From: Parvimonas parva
Lineage (GTDB): Bacteria > Bacillota > Clostridia > Tissierellales > Peptoniphilaceae
Direction: 5' to 3'
Assembly: GCF_016552165.1 (NCBI RefSeq)
Contig: NZ_JACVDA010000011.1
Location: 1 to 64,000, forward strand
Length of the DNA stretch: 64,000 nucleotides
Shown: in pieces, positions 27,945-36,368 of the stretch
Position numbering within the stretch: the first letter of the stretch is position 1
How the letters are laid out: every line of letters starts with the position of its first letter
The notes under the pieces: generated by a model
What the model was told of the DNA's origin: nothing
Database searches by the model: none
The model's input: only the letters and a program-made list of their open reading frames with translations
Program-made: the position numbers and the translations under genes

Positions 27945-29890
27945 AATTTCTAGGAAATTTGCATTTAAGTAAAAATGAAAAAAATCTATTTTACACTGTT
28001 TCTAATATGAATTTAGAAAAAAATTCTTACGAACATAGAATTTACAAAATGGATTTAGAAACTAAAAAATCTTTTGTTTTTACTAATGGTGCTAAAGAAA
28101 GTTCTTTTGTTGAGCTTTCAGACGGTTCTATCCTTTTTGCAGGGGACAGAGAAAATAAAAAAGACGATTCAGATACAACTAAATTTTATAGAATATGCCC
28201 TTGTGGTGGTGAGGCAGTTTTAGACTTTACAGTTCCTGCTTTAGTAAATAAAATAAAACAAATTAATGATGATGAATTTTTAGTTTTAGCTAATTTCAAC
28301 AGAACAAAAGAATTAGAAAAAATTGAAAAGGAAACTAAAAAAGAAGAAAAAAATAAAGAAAACTTATATGACGATTCTAAGGACTATCTTGTTGCAACGG
28401 AAATTCCTTTCTGGGGAAATAATATCGGTTTTACAAACGAAGACAGAAGTAGGCTTTATTATTTCAACAAAAAAACTTTTGAACTTATCCCTTTAAGTGA
28501 TGATATTACTGATATTTACGGTTTAGAACTAAATGAAGATAAGACTAAGGCCGTTTTTATAGCAACAAGTTTTACAGGCAGAATGCCACTTGTAAATGAG
28601 GTTAAAATTTTAGATATTAAATCTAAAGCTGTTGAAGTTTTAGCTAAAGATTATTCTTTCGCTTATGCAAACTTTATCGATTCTGAAAACATCATAACTA
28701 TTGCAACAGATATGAAGGAATACGGCTTAAATGAAAATTCAAATATTTATATTATAAATACTAAGGAAAAATCTTTTAAAAAGATTGTAAATGATAATTT
28801 CGATATGTGTATGTATAATTCAGTCGGTACCGATATGAGATTAACAGGCGGAAAAAGCACTTTGGTTAAAGACGGCTTTATGTATTTTATAAATACTGAA
28901 GTAAACAGTTCATACATTTACAGAATCGACAAAGACGGAAATCTTGAAAGACTAAATGAAAAATCAGGCTCTATCGATTGTATCGATATTTCAAAAGATG
29001 GGAAAATTTATGCTATTGCTCTAAAAGATTCTAATTTACAAGATATTTACGAAATTTCTAAAGAAGAAGAAAATAGAATTTCATTCCACAACGATACAAC
29101 TGAATATTCCATTTCAGAAGTTGAAGAAATAAACTTTACTAACGACGGAATCGGTTTTATCGGATATGTAATGAAACCGACAGACTATGACCCAAATAAA
29201 AAATATCCGGGCGTACTTCATGTTCATGGTGGCCCAAAAACAGTTTTTGGAAAAGTATTCCACCACGAAATGCAATTTTTAGCAAATAACGGATACTTTG
29301 TATTCTTTACAAATCCTCGTGGCTCAGACGGTCGTGGAAAAGAATTTGCCGACATTCGTGGAAAATATGGAGAAATTGATTTTGACGACTTAATGAAATT
29401 TACAGATGCAGTAATCAAAAATTATCCTGCACTTGATGAAGAAAGACTTGCAATCATGGGTGGAAGTTACGGTGGTTTTATGACTAACTGGGCAATCGGA
29501 CATACAAACAGATTTAAAGCTGCTTGTTCTCAACGTTCAATCGCCAACATGACTACTGAATTTTTACTTACAGACATTGGATATTATTTCATTGACGACC
29601 AAATTTCTGCAACTCCTTGGAATAATTACGAAAAGTTATGGTACCATTCACCACTTAAATATGCAAACAAAGCGCAAACACCTACACTTTTCATACATTC
29701 AGATGAAGATTATAGATGCTGGATTCCTGAGGGTATTCAAATGTTCACAGCATTAAAATATCATGATGTACCGGCAAGACTTGTAATGTTTAAAGGTGAA
29801 AATCACGAACTTTCAAGAAGTGGCAGACCAATGCACAGAATAAGAAGATTAAAAGAAATTTTCGATTGGTTTGAAAATTATTTGAAGTAA
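27908..29890 (+). CDS. S9 family prolyl oligopeptidase / acylaminoacyl peptidase
   Basis: A 660-residue serine peptidase without a signal peptide, so cytoplasmic. The first 400 residues form a beta-propeller-like region; the last 260 are an alpha/beta hydrolase. The nucleophile is in GGSYGG (S520); the acid is in HSDEDYRCW (about 600) and the histidine in GENHELSRSG (about 635). The oxyanion region appears as HGGPKTVFG. Such enzymes cut short peptides, fitting a peptide-fermenting anaerobe. AGGAGG precedes the start and a strong terminator follows. Confidence 0.92.
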   Translation: MKSIKIDEFKNFKFLGNLHLSKNEKNLFYTVSNMNLEKNSYEHRIYKMDLETKKSFVFTNGAKESSFVELSDGSILFAGDRENKKDDSDTTKFYRICPCGGEAVLDFTVPALVNKIKQINDDEFLVLANFNRTKELEKIEKETKKEEKNKENLYDDSKDYLVATEIPFWGNNIGFTNEDRSRLYYFNKKTFELIPLSDDITDIYGLELNEDKTKAVFIATSFTGRMPLVNEVKILDIKSKAVEVLAKDYSFAYANFIDSENIITIATDMKEYGLNENSNIYIINTKEKSFKKIVNDNFDMCMYNSVGTDMRLTGGKSTLVKDGFMYFINTEVNSSYIYRIDKDGNLERLNEKSGSIDCIDISKDGKIYAIALKDSNLQDIYEISKEEENRISFHNDTTEYSISEVEEINFTNDGIGFIGYVMKPTDYDPNKKYPGVLHVHGGPKTVFGKVFHHEMQFLANNGYFVFFTNPRGSDGRGKEFADIRGKYGEIDFDDLMKFTDAVIKNYPALDEERLAIMGGSYGGFMTNWAIGHTNRFKAACSQRSIANMTTEFLLTDIGYYFIDDQISATPWNNYEKLWYHSPLKYANKAQTPTLFIHSDEDYRCWIPEGIQMFTALKYHDVPARLVMFKGENHELSRSGRPMHRIRRLKEIFDWFENYLK

Positions 29891-29915
29891 AAATAATAAT
29901 AATAATAAAAAATTC

Positions 29916-29944
29916 AAAAGGGACTAACCAGTCCCTTTTAATAT
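29916..29944 (+). terminator. terminator of the S9 peptidase gene
   Basis: A perfect 10-bp stem (29916-29925 and 29930-29939) with a 4-nt loop and trailing T residues. Confidence 0.85.
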
Positions 29945-29966
29945 ATTATTTATTTTTATCAATAAT

Positions 29967-30146
29967 TTAATTTTGCAATAACTCAATTCCTATAATTATG
30001 AACATTAAAGTTAAAAATCCAAAGCCAAACATAAATAGCACAAAATAATCTTTAAATTTACTTTTTTTGGAACCTTTCCCAATATTGTTGGCTATTTTTT
30101 CAAACACTTCAACTTTCAATTCAGTCTTATTGTAATAATTTTTCAT
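29967..30146 (-). CDS. small single-pass membrane protein
   Basis: A 59-residue protein starting MKNYYNKTELKV, with a basic segment (GKGSKKSKFKDY) followed by one hydrophobic helix of about 25 residues and a short outside tail. It begins 2 nt after the stop of the HAD hydrolase gene, with AGGACT as ribosome binding site, so it is the second gene of a small operon. I do not recognise it. Confidence 0.6.
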   Translation of the reverse strand: MKNYYNKTELKVEVFEKIANNIGKGSKKSKFKDYFVLFMFGFGFLTLMFIIIGIELLQN

Positions 30147-30148
30147 AA

Positions 30149-30799
30149 TTAAAGTCCTATTTTTTTCAAATTTTCAACAGAAATTGTATCCATTTTGTAG
30201 TCAAAGTCTGTTGTCGTTTCAAAATACTCCCCATTTGTAAGTGGATCATATACTAAAACTGTTTTTATTCCTTTTTTATTTGCAGTTTTTAGAGGCACTT
30301 TAGTATCATCAAAAAATATAATTTCTTCAACATTTTCATTATGTTTTTTTATCGCCCAGTCATAATATCTTTCATCATCTTTTAAATATCCACAATCATC
30401 ACAAGTTTGTATGTAATCAAAATATTTCATAAGTCCTGTTCTCTCTAAACAATTTCTACAAAGTCCGATATTTGTAGCAGTATTTAAAGAAATTTTATAT
30501 CCTTTTTCTTTCAGATAATCAAGAGCCTCAATCACATTTTCTTTTGCATCAAAAAGTTTATCATATCCGTCTTTTACATATTTTAAATTTCTAGCATAAA
30601 TTTCATCAGCAGTTAAATCAAGATTAAAATATTTTCCAATAGCAATTCCCCTTGCATAAAGTTTTTTCCCTTTAAACATTTCTTTTAGTTCGTCAGTTTC
30701 TTCCAAATTCATCTCTTTAAGAAAATAAGAACAACTTCCAAACCAACCCCCAATTGAATCTATCAAAGTCCCGTCCATATCAAACATTATACACTTCAT
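30149..30799 (-). CDS. HAD-superfamily hydrolase
   Basis: A 216-residue HAD phosphatase with motif I DMDGT (nucleophile D7, acid D9), a threonine motif II in SLNTATNIGL and motif IV FFDD. The helical cap follows motif I (about 15-85), the class of beta-phosphoglucomutase and phosphoglycolate phosphatase relatives. The cysteines in CRNCLERTG and CDDCGY are unusual but spaced too far for a clear metal site. Substrate unknown. Confidence 0.85.
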   Translation of the reverse strand: MKCIMFDMDGTLIDSIGGWFGSCSYFLKEMNLEETDELKEMFKGKKLYARGIAIGKYFNLDLTADEIYARNLKYVKDGYDKLFDAKENVIEALDYLKEKGYKISLNTATNIGLCRNCLERTGLMKYFDYIQTCDDCGYLKDDERYYDWAIKKHNENVEEIIFFDDTKVPLKTANKKGIKTVLVYDPLTNGEYFETTTDFDYKMDTISVENLKKIGL

Positions 30800-31121
30800 A
30801 CTTTCCTCCTAATAAATATAATATTATGGTAAAATTTATTTGCCATAAAAAATGAAGTTGCTTATATTTTATCATATTTCAATTAACATCTCAAATAAGC
30901 AATTATTATATTGACTATATATTACTATTTTCTTATATTAAACCCATATTGTAAAATTAAGTTAGCCAGTAAGGGTTAAAAATTTCAAAAATAAAATAAT
31001 TTATAATAATAAAAAATATGTTAGTATAAAATATAAATAATTATATTATTAATAAGAAAATCTTATAACTATTATAAATAAAAATTATAAATAAAATTAT
31101 ATATATATTTTATTATAGCTA
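30800..31121. other. AT-rich intergenic region
   Basis: This stretch has no convincing coding frame. It contains the second 30-bp dispersed repeat (30943-30972) and otherwise only A/T-rich low-complexity sequence before the promoter at 31122. Confidence 0.6.
30943..30972 (-). repeat. 30-bp dispersed repeat, copy 2
   Basis: Exact reverse complement of positions 47-76. It is flanked by short complementary AACCC and GGGTT, so a weak hairpin could form around it. Confidence 0.8.
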
Positions 31122-31150
31122 TTGACAATCAAAATTTACTATTATATAAT
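31122..31150 (+). promoter_or_regulatory. consensus promoter of the DsrE/YedF-C-like gene
   Basis: TTGACA (31122-31127) and TATAAT (31145-31150) with an exact 17-bp spacer. The leader of about 95 nt contains an inverted repeat of about 11 bp (31183-31211) that may form a hairpin before the ribosome binding site. Confidence 0.8.
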
Positions 31151-31251
31151 ATGTATGAAATAAAAATATAATTATTTTTTATTTTAACTATAAATGCTAT
31201 TTATAGTTTAAGTCGTGCTGGCTAAAAATTGTATATAGGAGGTATTTTAAA

Positions 31252-31593
31252 ATGGCACAAACATACGATATTGTAATTAAAGGAACTGGTATGGGAGAAG
31301 GAGAAAAAGTCTTAACAGATAATTTAATGAACGCTTTTGTTCATACTGTTGCTCAAAGAGAAAATTTACCATCTCATATTATTTTTTATGGAGAAGGCGT
31401 AAAATTAGCTACAAAAGGTTCAGAATGCTTAGATGATTTAAAAGCAATGTCTGATAAGGGAGTTGAAGTTTTATCTTGTGGAATTTGCTTAGATTACTAT
31501 GAATTATTAGATAAACTTGAAGTTGGAAGTTCAACTACAATGGGTGCTGTTGTTGAAATACTATCAAATAGCAATTTAGTAGTTGAACCATAG
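31252..31593 (+). CDS. DsrE-family sulfur/selenium-relay protein resembling the C-terminal half of YedF
   Basis: A 113-residue DsrE/F-like protein. The motif VEVLSCGICLDYY (C76, C79) followed by VGSSTTM matches the C-terminal half of YedF, a protein annotated as sulfurtransferase-like and linked to selenium metabolism. The N-terminal TusA-like half of YedF is absent. It has its own consensus promoter, AGGAGG and terminator. It lies directly upstream of a gene with an in-frame UGA that looks like a selenocysteine codon, which fits a part in selenium handling. Confidence 0.75.
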   Translation: MAQTYDIVIKGTGMGEGEKVLTDNLMNAFVHTVAQRENLPSHIIFYGEGVKLATKGSECLDDLKAMSDKGVEVLSCGICLDYYELLDKLEVGSSTTMGAVVEILSNSNLVVEP

Positions 31594-31614
31594 TTTATTT
31601 TGTAAAATATTAAT

Positions 31615-31648
31615 AATAGGCAAGAATTTATTCTTGCCTATTTATTAT
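31615..31648 (+). terminator. terminator after the DsrE/YedF-C-like gene
   Basis: A 12-bp stem (31615-31626 and 31631-31642) with a 4-nt loop and trailing T-rich sequence. Confidence 0.75.
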
Positions 31649-31691
31649 AACTTTTTTATTTAAAAATATATCGGAAATTTATGGAGGAAAT

Positions 31692-32879
31692 ATGAAAAGT
31701 TTTAAACCTTTTTCAACAACTTTAATCGGAAGTATGCCAAGGTCAAATGAATTACTTAGCTTAAAGCAAAAGCTACAAAAAGATTCATCTTTAAAAGAAG
31801 AATATGATAAAATGGTATTTGACGAAACTAAATTTGTTGTAAATATGCTTGATAAAGTAGGTATAGATGTTGTAATAAGTGGAGAAATTTCTCGTGATAA
31901 TTACATGAGTTATGTTGCAGAACATGTTGATGGAATTAAACTTATGGCAACAGATCAAATTTTAAGTTTAACAGAAAATAAAGGTGATTTTAATAAAAGT
32001 TTAGAAGAAATGGATGCTTCTGATAATTCGATGAATAGTCCAATTTGTGTTGATCGAATAAAAACAGATGTTGAACTGGATATTGATGAAGTAAGGATGA
32101 TAAAAAAAATTACAGATTCTGATTTTAAAATGACTTTGCCAAGTCCCTATCTTCTTACAAGGTCTATGTGGCTTAAAGAAGTAACTGGAAAAGTTTATGA
32201 AAATCGTAATGAGTTAGGTAATGATGTTGTAAAACTTTTGATAAATGAAATTAAAAGATTAGTTTCTCTAGGAGTTAAAGTTATACAAATTGATGAACCG
32301 ATTTTATCTGAAGTAGTTTTTACAAATACAAATTCTTCTAATTCTTTTTACTGAGGGGCGTTATCTGCTAAGGTCAAGGTTGATCGAGAATTAAAATTTG
32401 CAGGGCAATTACTTTCAGAAATTTTTGCTGAAATTAGAAAATATGATAATGTATTGTCAGTTATGCACGTTTGTCGTGGAAATTGGACTTGTGATGAAAG
32501 TGTATTACTTGAAGGGGCCTATGATAAATTAAGTAAATTTTTTGACTCATTGGATGTAGATATGTTAGCACTTGAATTTTCAACTCCACGTGCTGGAGAA
32601 ATAAGTCAATTATTTAAAAATAATGATTTAAATAAGAAAATTATGTTAGGACTAGGATGCGTTAATCCGAGAATACCAAGAGTGGAAACTGTTGATGAAA
32701 TTGTAGGAAAAGTAGAAAAAGCTTTAGAATTTTTACCACCTGAAAAAATCTGGTTAAATCCAGATTGTGGATTTGCAACATTTGCTAAAAGACCGTTAAA
32801 TCCTTATAACATTATTGAAGAAAAATTATCTAATATGGTTAAAGCTTCCCATATTTTAAGAGAAAAATATTGTAAATAA
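31692..32879 (+). CDS. MetE/UroD-like methyltransferase, predicted selenoprotein (in-frame UGA at codon 221)
   Basis: The frame runs 395 residues if the TGA at 32352-32354 is read through, the normal length of short MetE-like methyltransferases. The front half has LIGSMPRS and VIQIDEP. The back half has the MetE zinc ligands in HVCRGNW, the glutamate in LALEFSTPRAG and the cysteine in NPDCGF. Neither half could work alone, and the back half has no ATG-RBS start. From memory, relatives carry a cysteine where the UGA falls (SFY-U-GALSAK). A hairpin GGTCA-AGGT-TGATC (32372-32385) lies 18-31 nt beyond the UGA with GG in the loop, as in bacterial SECIS elements. A plain nonsense mutation is the alternative. 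Confidence 0.75.
32352..32385 (+). promoter_or_regulatory. candidate bacterial SECIS element with recoded UGA
   Basis: TGA at 32352-32354 is followed by a hairpin with a 5-bp stem (32372-32376 and 32381-32385) and apical loop AGGT, 23-26 nt past the UGA, within the distance known for bacterial SECIS. The stretch uses codons rare for this DNA (GTC, AAG, CGA), as if constrained by RNA structure. Confidence 0.6.
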
Positions 32880-32888
32880 ATATAAACT

Positions 32889-32925
32889 AAAACGCACCAT
32901 TTTTTAAAATGGTGCGTTTGTTTTA
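32889..32925 (+). terminator. terminator of the MetE-like gene
   Basis: A stem of about 14 bp (32890-32903 and 32906-32919) containing the GC-rich ACGCACC/GGTGCGT core, followed by T residues. Confidence 0.85.
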
Positions 32926-32979
32926 TAAAATAAAACAATATGAGTTAAAATATTTTTTAACAAAATTATTAAAAAATTG

Positions 32980-33008
32980 TTGACTTTAAATTTTTGATGT
33001 GCTATAAT
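32980..33008 (+). promoter_or_regulatory. promoter of the SAM riboswitch-metNIQ unit
   Basis: TTGACT (32980-32985) and TATAAT (33003-33008) with a 17-bp spacer, about 22 nt before the riboswitch P1 strand. Confidence 0.85.
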
Positions 33009-33030
33009 TTATCAACAATATTAAATAACA

Positions 33031-33120
33031 CTTATCCAGAGTGGTGGAGGGACTGGCCCTATGAAACCCGGCAACCTGTTTTTACAAGGTGCTAATTCCA
33101 GCGATTATTCGGAAGATAAG
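33031..33120 (+). ncRNA. SAM-I (S-box) riboswitch
   Basis: The conserved S-box core GGTGGAGGGACTGGCCC, then ATGAAACCCGGCAACC, is intact, with the downstream P3/P4 arms and closing GATAAG. P1 is CTTATC (33031-33036) with GATAAG (33115-33120). It binds S-adenosylmethionine and, through the following terminator, shuts off the methionine transporter genes when SAM is plentiful. Confidence 0.95.
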
Positions 33121-33131
33121 AATTTTTTTGC

Positions 33132-33158
33132 AAAATCTCTTATCAGAGATTTTTTTTA
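33132..33158 (+). terminator. riboswitch-controlled terminator
   Basis: A 9-bp stem (33132-33140 and 33145-33153) and T run. The CTTATC at 33139-33144 can pair with GATAAG at 33115-33120, the same bases used by P1, giving the antiterminator. SAM binding keeps P1 and so favours termination. Confidence 0.9.
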
Positions 33159-33214
33159 TTTTGTAAATATTTTGTAAAAATAAAATTTCCGAAAATACTT
33201 TTAAGGAGGTTTAT

Positions 33215-34210
33215 ATGATAAAAATTGAAAATTTAGTAAAAGTTTACGAAAATGGATTTAAAGCTGTTAATGATATTAGTTTAGAAGTTAAAAAGGGAGA
33301 AATTTTTGGTATAATCGGTCTTAGTGGTGCCGGAAAATCATCTTTAATCAGGTGTATCAATCGTCTTGAAGAGCCTACAAGTGGTAATATTTTTATAGAC
33401 GGTAAAGATATTGTAAAGATGAACGATAAGGAGCTTAAAGATGCAAGAAAAAATATGTCGATGATTTTTCAATCTTTTAATCTATTTTATCAAAAAAATG
33501 TTTTTGAAAATATCGCCTATCCGTTAAAAATTAATGGCTGGAAAAAGGAAGATATTGAAAAAAGAGTAAAAACTCTTTTGGAATATGTAAATTTAAGTGA
33601 AAAAATATTTGAATATCCTGCAAATCTTTCCGGTGGACAAAAGCAAAGAGTTGCAATCGCAAGAGCTTTGGCTATTCAACCTAAAATTTTACTTTGTGAT
33701 GAGGCAACTTCTGCTCTTGATCCACAAAGTACAAAATCTATTTTAGAATTGCTTTTGAGAATTAGAGATGAATTTAATCTTACAATAATTTTGATAACTC
33801 ATCAAATGGAGGTTGTAAAGGCAATTTGTGATAGAGCGGGTGTTATAGAAAATGGAAAGATTATAGAGCAAGATACGGTTTTAAAACTTTTTACTTCTCC
33901 AAAGACTCAAACAACAAAAAATTTCATAGAAAATCTTCCTGAGTTTACAGATTATGAAAAATTTCTCAGCGAAGATTATTCGGGTTTTCTTTTAAGACTC
34001 GGTTTTACGAAAGAAACTTCTACAAAGCCTGTTATTTCAGAACTTATAAGGCAAAAAAATATTGACGTCAATATAATTAGTGGAAATATTGATAAGATAA
34101 AAGAGGGAAAGGTCGGACATTTAATTGTCGAAGTTTTTGAAAAAGACAGAATTGACGAGATAAAAACTTTCCTTGAAGAAAGAAAAATTTTAGTTGAGGA
34201 GGTAATTTAA
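33215..34210 (+). CDS. metN: methionine ABC transporter ATP-binding protein
   Basis: A 331-residue ABC ATPase with Walker A GLSGAGKSS, signature LSGGQKQRVAIARAL and Walker B ILLCDEATSALDP. The C-terminal 80 residues form the NIL domain through which methionine regulates MetN in characterised homologues. The S-box leader makes methionine import near certain. AAGGAGG precedes the start, and the stop lies 1 nt before metI. Confidence 0.95.
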   Translation: MIKIENLVKVYENGFKAVNDISLEVKKGEIFGIIGLSGAGKSSLIRCINRLEEPTSGNIFIDGKDIVKMNDKELKDARKNMSMIFQSFNLFYQKNVFENIAYPLKINGWKKEDIEKRVKTLLEYVNLSEKIFEYPANLSGGQKQRVAIARALAIQPKILLCDEATSALDPQSTKSILELLLRIRDEFNLTIILITHQMEVVKAICDRAGVIENGKIIEQDTVLKLFTSPKTQTTKNFIENLPEFTDYEKFLSEDYSGFLLRLGFTKETSTKPVISELIRQKNIDVNIISGNIDKIKEGKVGHLIVEVFEKDRIDEIKTFLEERKILVEEVI

Positions 34211-34211
34211 G

Positions 34212-34859
34212 ATGCAAAGTTTATTGATAAAAGCTACTTTTGAAACGATTTATATGGTATTTTTTTCATCTTTACTTTCAACTATAATCGGTGGAATTTT
34301 AGGAGTTATTTTAGTTACAACAGATAAAAACGGAATAAATAGTAATAAAATGATTTACTCTATTTTAAATTTTATTGTAAATATTTTTAGGTCAGTTCCT
34401 TTTCTTATCCTAATTATTTACATTTTGCCGGTTTCTAAAATATTAACAGGAAAGATGATAGGCTCTACTGCAGCAATCATTCCCCTAACTGTTTCTGCAA
34501 TTCCTTTTGTAGCAAGAATTTTTGAAAATTCACTAAAAGAAGTTGACAACGGAATTGTTGAGGCAAGTATTTCAATGGGCTCAAGCAATTTTCAAATCAT
34601 AAAAATTATGCTTTCAGAATGTTTACCTGCACTTATAAACGGAATAACTTTAACTGTTATAAATTTAATCGGTTATTCAGCAATGGCAGGTGCAATTGGA
34701 GCAAAAGGTCTTGGCGACTTGGCAATTACTTATGGTTACCATAGATTTCAATACTTAACGATGACTATCCCGGTTGTTATAATTATATTATTAGTACAAA
34801 TCGTTCAAGTTTTAGGAGATTTCATCTCTAAAAAAATTAATAAAAAAATAAATGCGTAG
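34212..34859 (+). CDS. metI: methionine ABC transporter permease
   Basis: A 215-residue permease with five helices and the EAA coupling loop NGIVEASISMGSSNFQIIKIMLSECLPALI split over about 115-145. Size and order match MetI between MetN and MetQ. Confidence 0.94.
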   Translation: MQSLLIKATFETIYMVFFSSLLSTIIGGILGVILVTTDKNGINSNKMIYSILNFIVNIFRSVPFLILIIYILPVSKILTGKMIGSTAAIIPLTVSAIPFVARIFENSLKEVDNGIVEASISMGSSNFQIIKIMLSECLPALINGITLTVINLIGYSAMAGAIGAKGLGDLAITYGYHRFQYLTMTIPVVIIILLVQIVQVLGDFISKKINKKINA

Positions 34860-34869
34860 GAGGAAAATT

Positions 34870-35685
34870 ATGAAAAAGAAATTATTAGCATTAGCTCTTG
34901 GCTTGGTTGTAGTTTTAACAACTGCTTGTGGAGCAAAAAATTCAGATAACAAAAATACAGAAAACAAAGAAGGTGTTAAGGTTGTAAAAATCGGAGTTTC
35001 TCCTGAGCCACACCAAAAATTAGTTGAATTAGTTAAAGAAGATTTAGAAAAAGAAGGTATCAAATTAGATATTGTAACTTTCACAGATTATATTCAACCA
35101 AATTTAGCTTTAGACGGAAAAGAATTAGATTTAAACTTCTTCCAACATAAACCATATTTAGACGAATTTAACAACAAAAAGAACACAAAACTTTCAGTAC
35201 TTGGAAATGTTCACGTTGAACCAATGGGATTATATCTAAACAATGCAAGTGAAATAAAAGACGGCGCTGAAATTGCAATTCCAAATGACCCGTCAAACGG
35301 AGCAAGAGCATTAATTTTACTTGATAAAAATGGAATCATAAAATTAAAAGACAATACAAATATTCTATCAAGTGTTAATGATATAAAAGAAAATCCTAAA
35401 AAAATTAAATTTACAGAAGTTGAGGCAGCTCAATTACCAAGAATTATAAAGGATATTGACGGAGCCGTTATAAATGGAAACTATGCAATCGAGGCAGGAC
35501 TTTCTCCAACAAAAGACGCAAAGTTAATCGAAGGAAAAGACTCTCCTTATGCAAATATTATCACAGTTAGAACAGGAGAAGAAAACAACGAAACTTACAA
35601 AAAAGTTTTAAAAGCATTACAAAGCGAAAAAGTAAAAGATTATATAAATAAAAAATATAACGGAGGAATTGTTCCTGCATTTTAG
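34870..35685 (+). CDS. metQ: methionine-binding lipoprotein
   Basis: A binding protein of 271 residues of the NlpA/MetQ family. The signal peptide MKKKLLALALGLVVVLTTAC ends at the lipidation cysteine. The opening KIGVSPEPHQKLVELVK and the FFQHKPYLDEF segment are family hallmarks. I start it at 34870, where AGGAGGA is 6 nt upstream; an in-frame ATG 18 nt earlier overlaps metI. Confidence 0.94.
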   Translation: MKKKLLALALGLVVVLTTACGAKNSDNKNTENKEGVKVVKIGVSPEPHQKLVELVKEDLEKEGIKLDIVTFTDYIQPNLALDGKELDLNFFQHKPYLDEFNNKKNTKLSVLGNVHVEPMGLYLNNASEIKDGAEIAIPNDPSNGARALILLDKNGIIKLKDNTNILSSVNDIKENPKKIKFTEVEAAQLPRIIKDIDGAVINGNYAIEAGLSPTKDAKLIEGKDSPYANIITVRTGEENNETYKKVLKALQSEKVKDYINKKYNGGIVPAF

Positions 35686-35688
35686 ACA

Positions 35689-35716
35689 AAAAAGAGCTGA
35701 AATTTCAGCTCTTTTC
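35689..35716. terminator. bidirectional terminator between metQ and a lipoprotein gene
   Basis: A stem of about 12 bp built on AAAGAGCTGA and TCAGCTCTTT lies between the two converging stops, with A and T runs on the two sides. Confidence 0.85.
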
Positions 35717-35718
35717 AT

Positions 35719-36273
35719 TTATTCACTTTTTGTTTCTATTACTTTTTTTAAATCACTTAAACTTTTTTCTCTGGTGATATACATATCTTCTTTTCCGTCA
35801 AGAGAATTAAATTTAATTATAGTGTAGTCATTATATAGATACCCTAAAGTTCCTCCGTCTTTATACATTTCACTTTTACATTTGTTGCTTTCTTTATCTT
35901 TTTCAATCTTATCAAAAAGTTTATTTTCATCTAAAAGTCCGTTTGAAATTGCATCTGCAACGGAATATTCTTTTCCGTCTAATTTTATTTTAAAATCCAT
36001 TCCAACAGCATAGATATTAAAAGAAATTTTATCATTTTTCTTAACTACAGTTTTTACTTCATTATTTTTTAAATCTGTAACTGAAAAATTCAATCCTTTT
36101 TCATCTTTGTTCTCATCTTGTTTATCATTTTCTTTTTCTTTATTTTCTTTTACTTCTTTTTGCGTAACGGTTACTTTAGGTTCTTCTTCCTTCTTCACTT
36201 CTTTTGCTTTACAAGAAATTAAAAGTCCTCCAAAACAAAATACCATAGCTAATACTAAAAATCTTTTTTTCAT
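35719..36273 (-). CDS. putative lipoprotein of unknown function
   Basis: A 184-residue protein. The signal peptide ends in the lipobox LLISC (C21). A charged low-complexity linker (about 24-62, Glu/Lys/Asn-rich) leads to a globular domain of about 120 residues (LNFSVTDLKNNEVKTVVKK, then VGMDFKIKLDGKEYSVADAI). I recognise no family. AGGAGG precedes the start. It is monocistronic, between metQ and uppP. Confidence 0.75.
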   Translation of the reverse strand: MKKRFLVLAMVFCFGGLLISCKAKEVKKEEEPKVTVTQKEVKENKEKENDKQDENKDEKGLNFSVTDLKNNEVKTVVKKNDKISFNIYAVGMDFKIKLDGKEYSVADAISNGLLDENKLFDKIEKDKESNKCKSEMYKDGGTLGYLYNDYTIIKFNSLDGKEDMYITREKSLSDLKKVIETKSE

Positions 36274-36335
36274 AATCGTCCTCCTTTAGTATTTCATTAA
36301 ATTAAGTTTATCAAATAAAACGAATAAAGTCAAAC

Positions 36336-36356
36336 AAAAAGGAGCCTAAGCTCCTA
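36336..36356 (-). terminator. uppP terminator
   Basis: A stem AGGAGC/GCTCCT (36340-36345 and 36350-36355) with loop CTAA; the A run to the left gives T residues on the minus strand. Confidence 0.75.
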
Positions 36357-36368
36357 TTAATGACTTAT

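Noticed and set aside
32454-32879. A separate gene for the back half of the MetE-like protein
   Set aside because: The only start is a TTG inside conserved sequence with no ribosome binding site; the domain would lack its front half. Read-through of the UGA explains it better.
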